From Spirochaetales bacterium (GTDB lineage Bacteria > Spirochaetota > Spirochaetia > Treponematales > UBA12059): 59,638 bases of DNA. The position numbers were made by a program, and so were the translations under genes. The notes beneath the pieces were generated by a model. That model did no database searches. It saw only the letters and a list, made by a program, of their open reading frames with translations, and had not been told where the DNA came from. Below are positions 58,895-59,638 of the stretch, piece by piece; positions within the stretch are counted from its first letter, which is position 1; the number at the start of each line of letters is the position of its first letter. Location of the stretch: the NCBI GenBank assembly GCA_016926955.1, contig JAFGNN010000051.1, forward strand, positions 1 to 59,638. The letters are read 5' to 3'.

Positions 58895-59638
58895 TCAGAA
58901 GCTCAGGCGGGTCTCGATCGAGATGACCGGTATGATCTCCGGGCGGCCGTCGGCGAGGAACATGATCTCGCCCGTGGCGGGGTCGCGCGCGGTGGCGGTG
59001 CTGAAGAGCACGGCCAGGTCGAGGCCGGGGGCCTTGGGCACCGGCACGACGATTTCGCCCTTGAAAACGGTGTTCTCGTCGAAGAGGGTGACATCGCCGT
59101 CCTCCAACCCGGCCAGGGTGCGCACGAACTTGCTGCGCTCGTAGCTGATGGAGCCGGCCGCGTCGATGAGGGGGATCAAGCCCTTCTTGATGGCCAGCCG
59201 CGCCACGAAGTAGTCGTCCGCCACCGCGAGCTGGTCCATGAGCGAACCGCCGGCTTCGACCGACCAGGGCCAGAAGTAGCCGAGGTCGAAGGTGAGCTTG
59301 TCCTTGAGGATCGAGCCCGAGCCTTCGCCGTAGATGCCCATGACCGCGGGCTTGTCGTCGCCATAGGCGAGCGGGTCGGCGTAGTAGGCGGCGTACTCGA
59401 CCGCGTAGGCCGTGCGCTTCCGGTCGTAGCCGGAGTCGTAGAAGGCCGGGCGGAAGAGGCCGGTGAAGTAGCGGTACTCGAGGCGCCAGTCGATGAAGAG
59501 CGCGTTGCCCATGAAGCCGCTCGCGGCGCCCCAGTTGCGGAGCTTCGAGCCGTCCCAGACCAGGTCGGTCTGGAGGCCGGCGGTCGCGGTCCCGACGTCG
59601 GTGCGGGTGTAGGGGACGGACAGGGCACCTTCGGCGAA
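58895..59638 (-). CDS. Probable outer-membrane beta-barrel protein (5' end beyond window)
   Basis: At least 248 residues; the frame is open to the window edge, so signal peptide and N-terminus are missing. The ATG at 59512 is internal: the preceding 42 codons read in the same style. Alternating hydrophobic/polar strands with aromatic ends (FIDWRLEYRYFTGLFRPAFY, KLTFDLGYFWPWSVEAGG) and a C-terminal Phe (SIETRLSF) fit the BAM recognition signature of outer-membrane barrels. Function unknown. Followed by the 12-bp-stem hairpin. Confidence 0.75.
   Translation of the reverse strand, partial: FAEGALSVPYTRTDVGTATAGLQTDLVWDGSKLRNWGAASGFMGNALFIDWRLEYRYFTGLFRPAFYDSGYDRKRTAYAVEYAAYYADPLAYGDDKPAVMGIYGEGSGSILKDKLTFDLGYFWPWSVEAGGSLMDQLAVADDYFVARLAIKKGLIPLIDAAGSISYERSKFVRTLAGLEDGDVTLFDENTVFKGEIVVPVPKAPGLDLAVLFSTATARDPATGEIMFLADGRPEIIPVISIETRLSF

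Noticed and set aside
1..59638. tRNA or rRNA genes
   Set aside because: I looked for T-loop words and cloverleaf-like spacing in the gaps and found none convincing; a covariance search would be needed to exclude them.

Overview
The window is a gene-dense, GC-rich stretch (roughly two thirds G+C by eye) from a flagellated member of the Spirochaetota. The evidence is gene order and gene type. Positions 1-23926 carry the long spirochete motility operon in the order fliI-fliJ-flbB-fliK-flgD-flgE-flbD-motA-motB-fliL-fliM-fliY(N)-fliO-fliP-fliQ-fliR-flhB-flhA-flhF-flhG-hypothetical-sigma28-fapA-hypothetical-hypothetical. This is the arrangement known from Treponema and Borrelia, including the spirochete collar gene flbB. 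The hook protein also carries the Lys165/Cys178 pair that forms the lysinoalanine cross-link in treponemal hooks. The high G+C argues against host-adapted Treponema or Borrelia and for a GC-rich environmental or free-living relative; I cannot name the species.

Region 1 (1-26249, plus strand) is the motility operon. It is followed without a gap by a divergent Hsp70 and a J-domain/HEAT protein, translationally coupled to it. Three intergenic interruptions stand out. One is a 680-bp block of 84-bp and 68-bp repeats between fliL and fliM. The other two are long palindromic elements between fliY and fliO and between fliR and flhB. Beyond the second palindrome, flhB has gained three extra in-frame 23-residue copies of its own N-terminal DLQWF segment.

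Region 2 (26301-34926, minus strand) is a tightly overlapped eight-gene operon read pgi-murG-cvpA-holB-histidine kinase-NtrC regulator-sdaAB-sdaAA. It joins sugar metabolism, peptidoglycan synthesis, replication, a sigma54 two-component system and L-serine deamination. Region 3 (35144-43362) is mixed. It has a PilZ protein with a small membrane partner, then nth-recQ on the minus strand, a small secreted protein, an M24 peptidase and a DHH phosphodiesterase. A sigma-factor-like gene coupled to rdgB follows, behind a candidate sigma54 promoter.

Region 4 (43560-53814, minus strand) is mainly housekeeping: a 56-residue zinc-ribbon protein, rpsT, an HU/IHF protein, lnt, a stand-alone response regulator, a free-standing TPR/cyclase-tail domain, a bactofilin, pncC, rho and rpmE. 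Upstream of these lie a TPR protein with a degenerate Mrr-like end, a phosphoesterase and a ParB-fold protein. Region 5 (53930-59638) holds two plus-strand TPR proteins, mutL on the minus strand, and the 3' part of a probable outer-membrane beta-barrel gene that runs off the window. I saw no tRNA, rRNA, CRISPR array, transposase or prophage.
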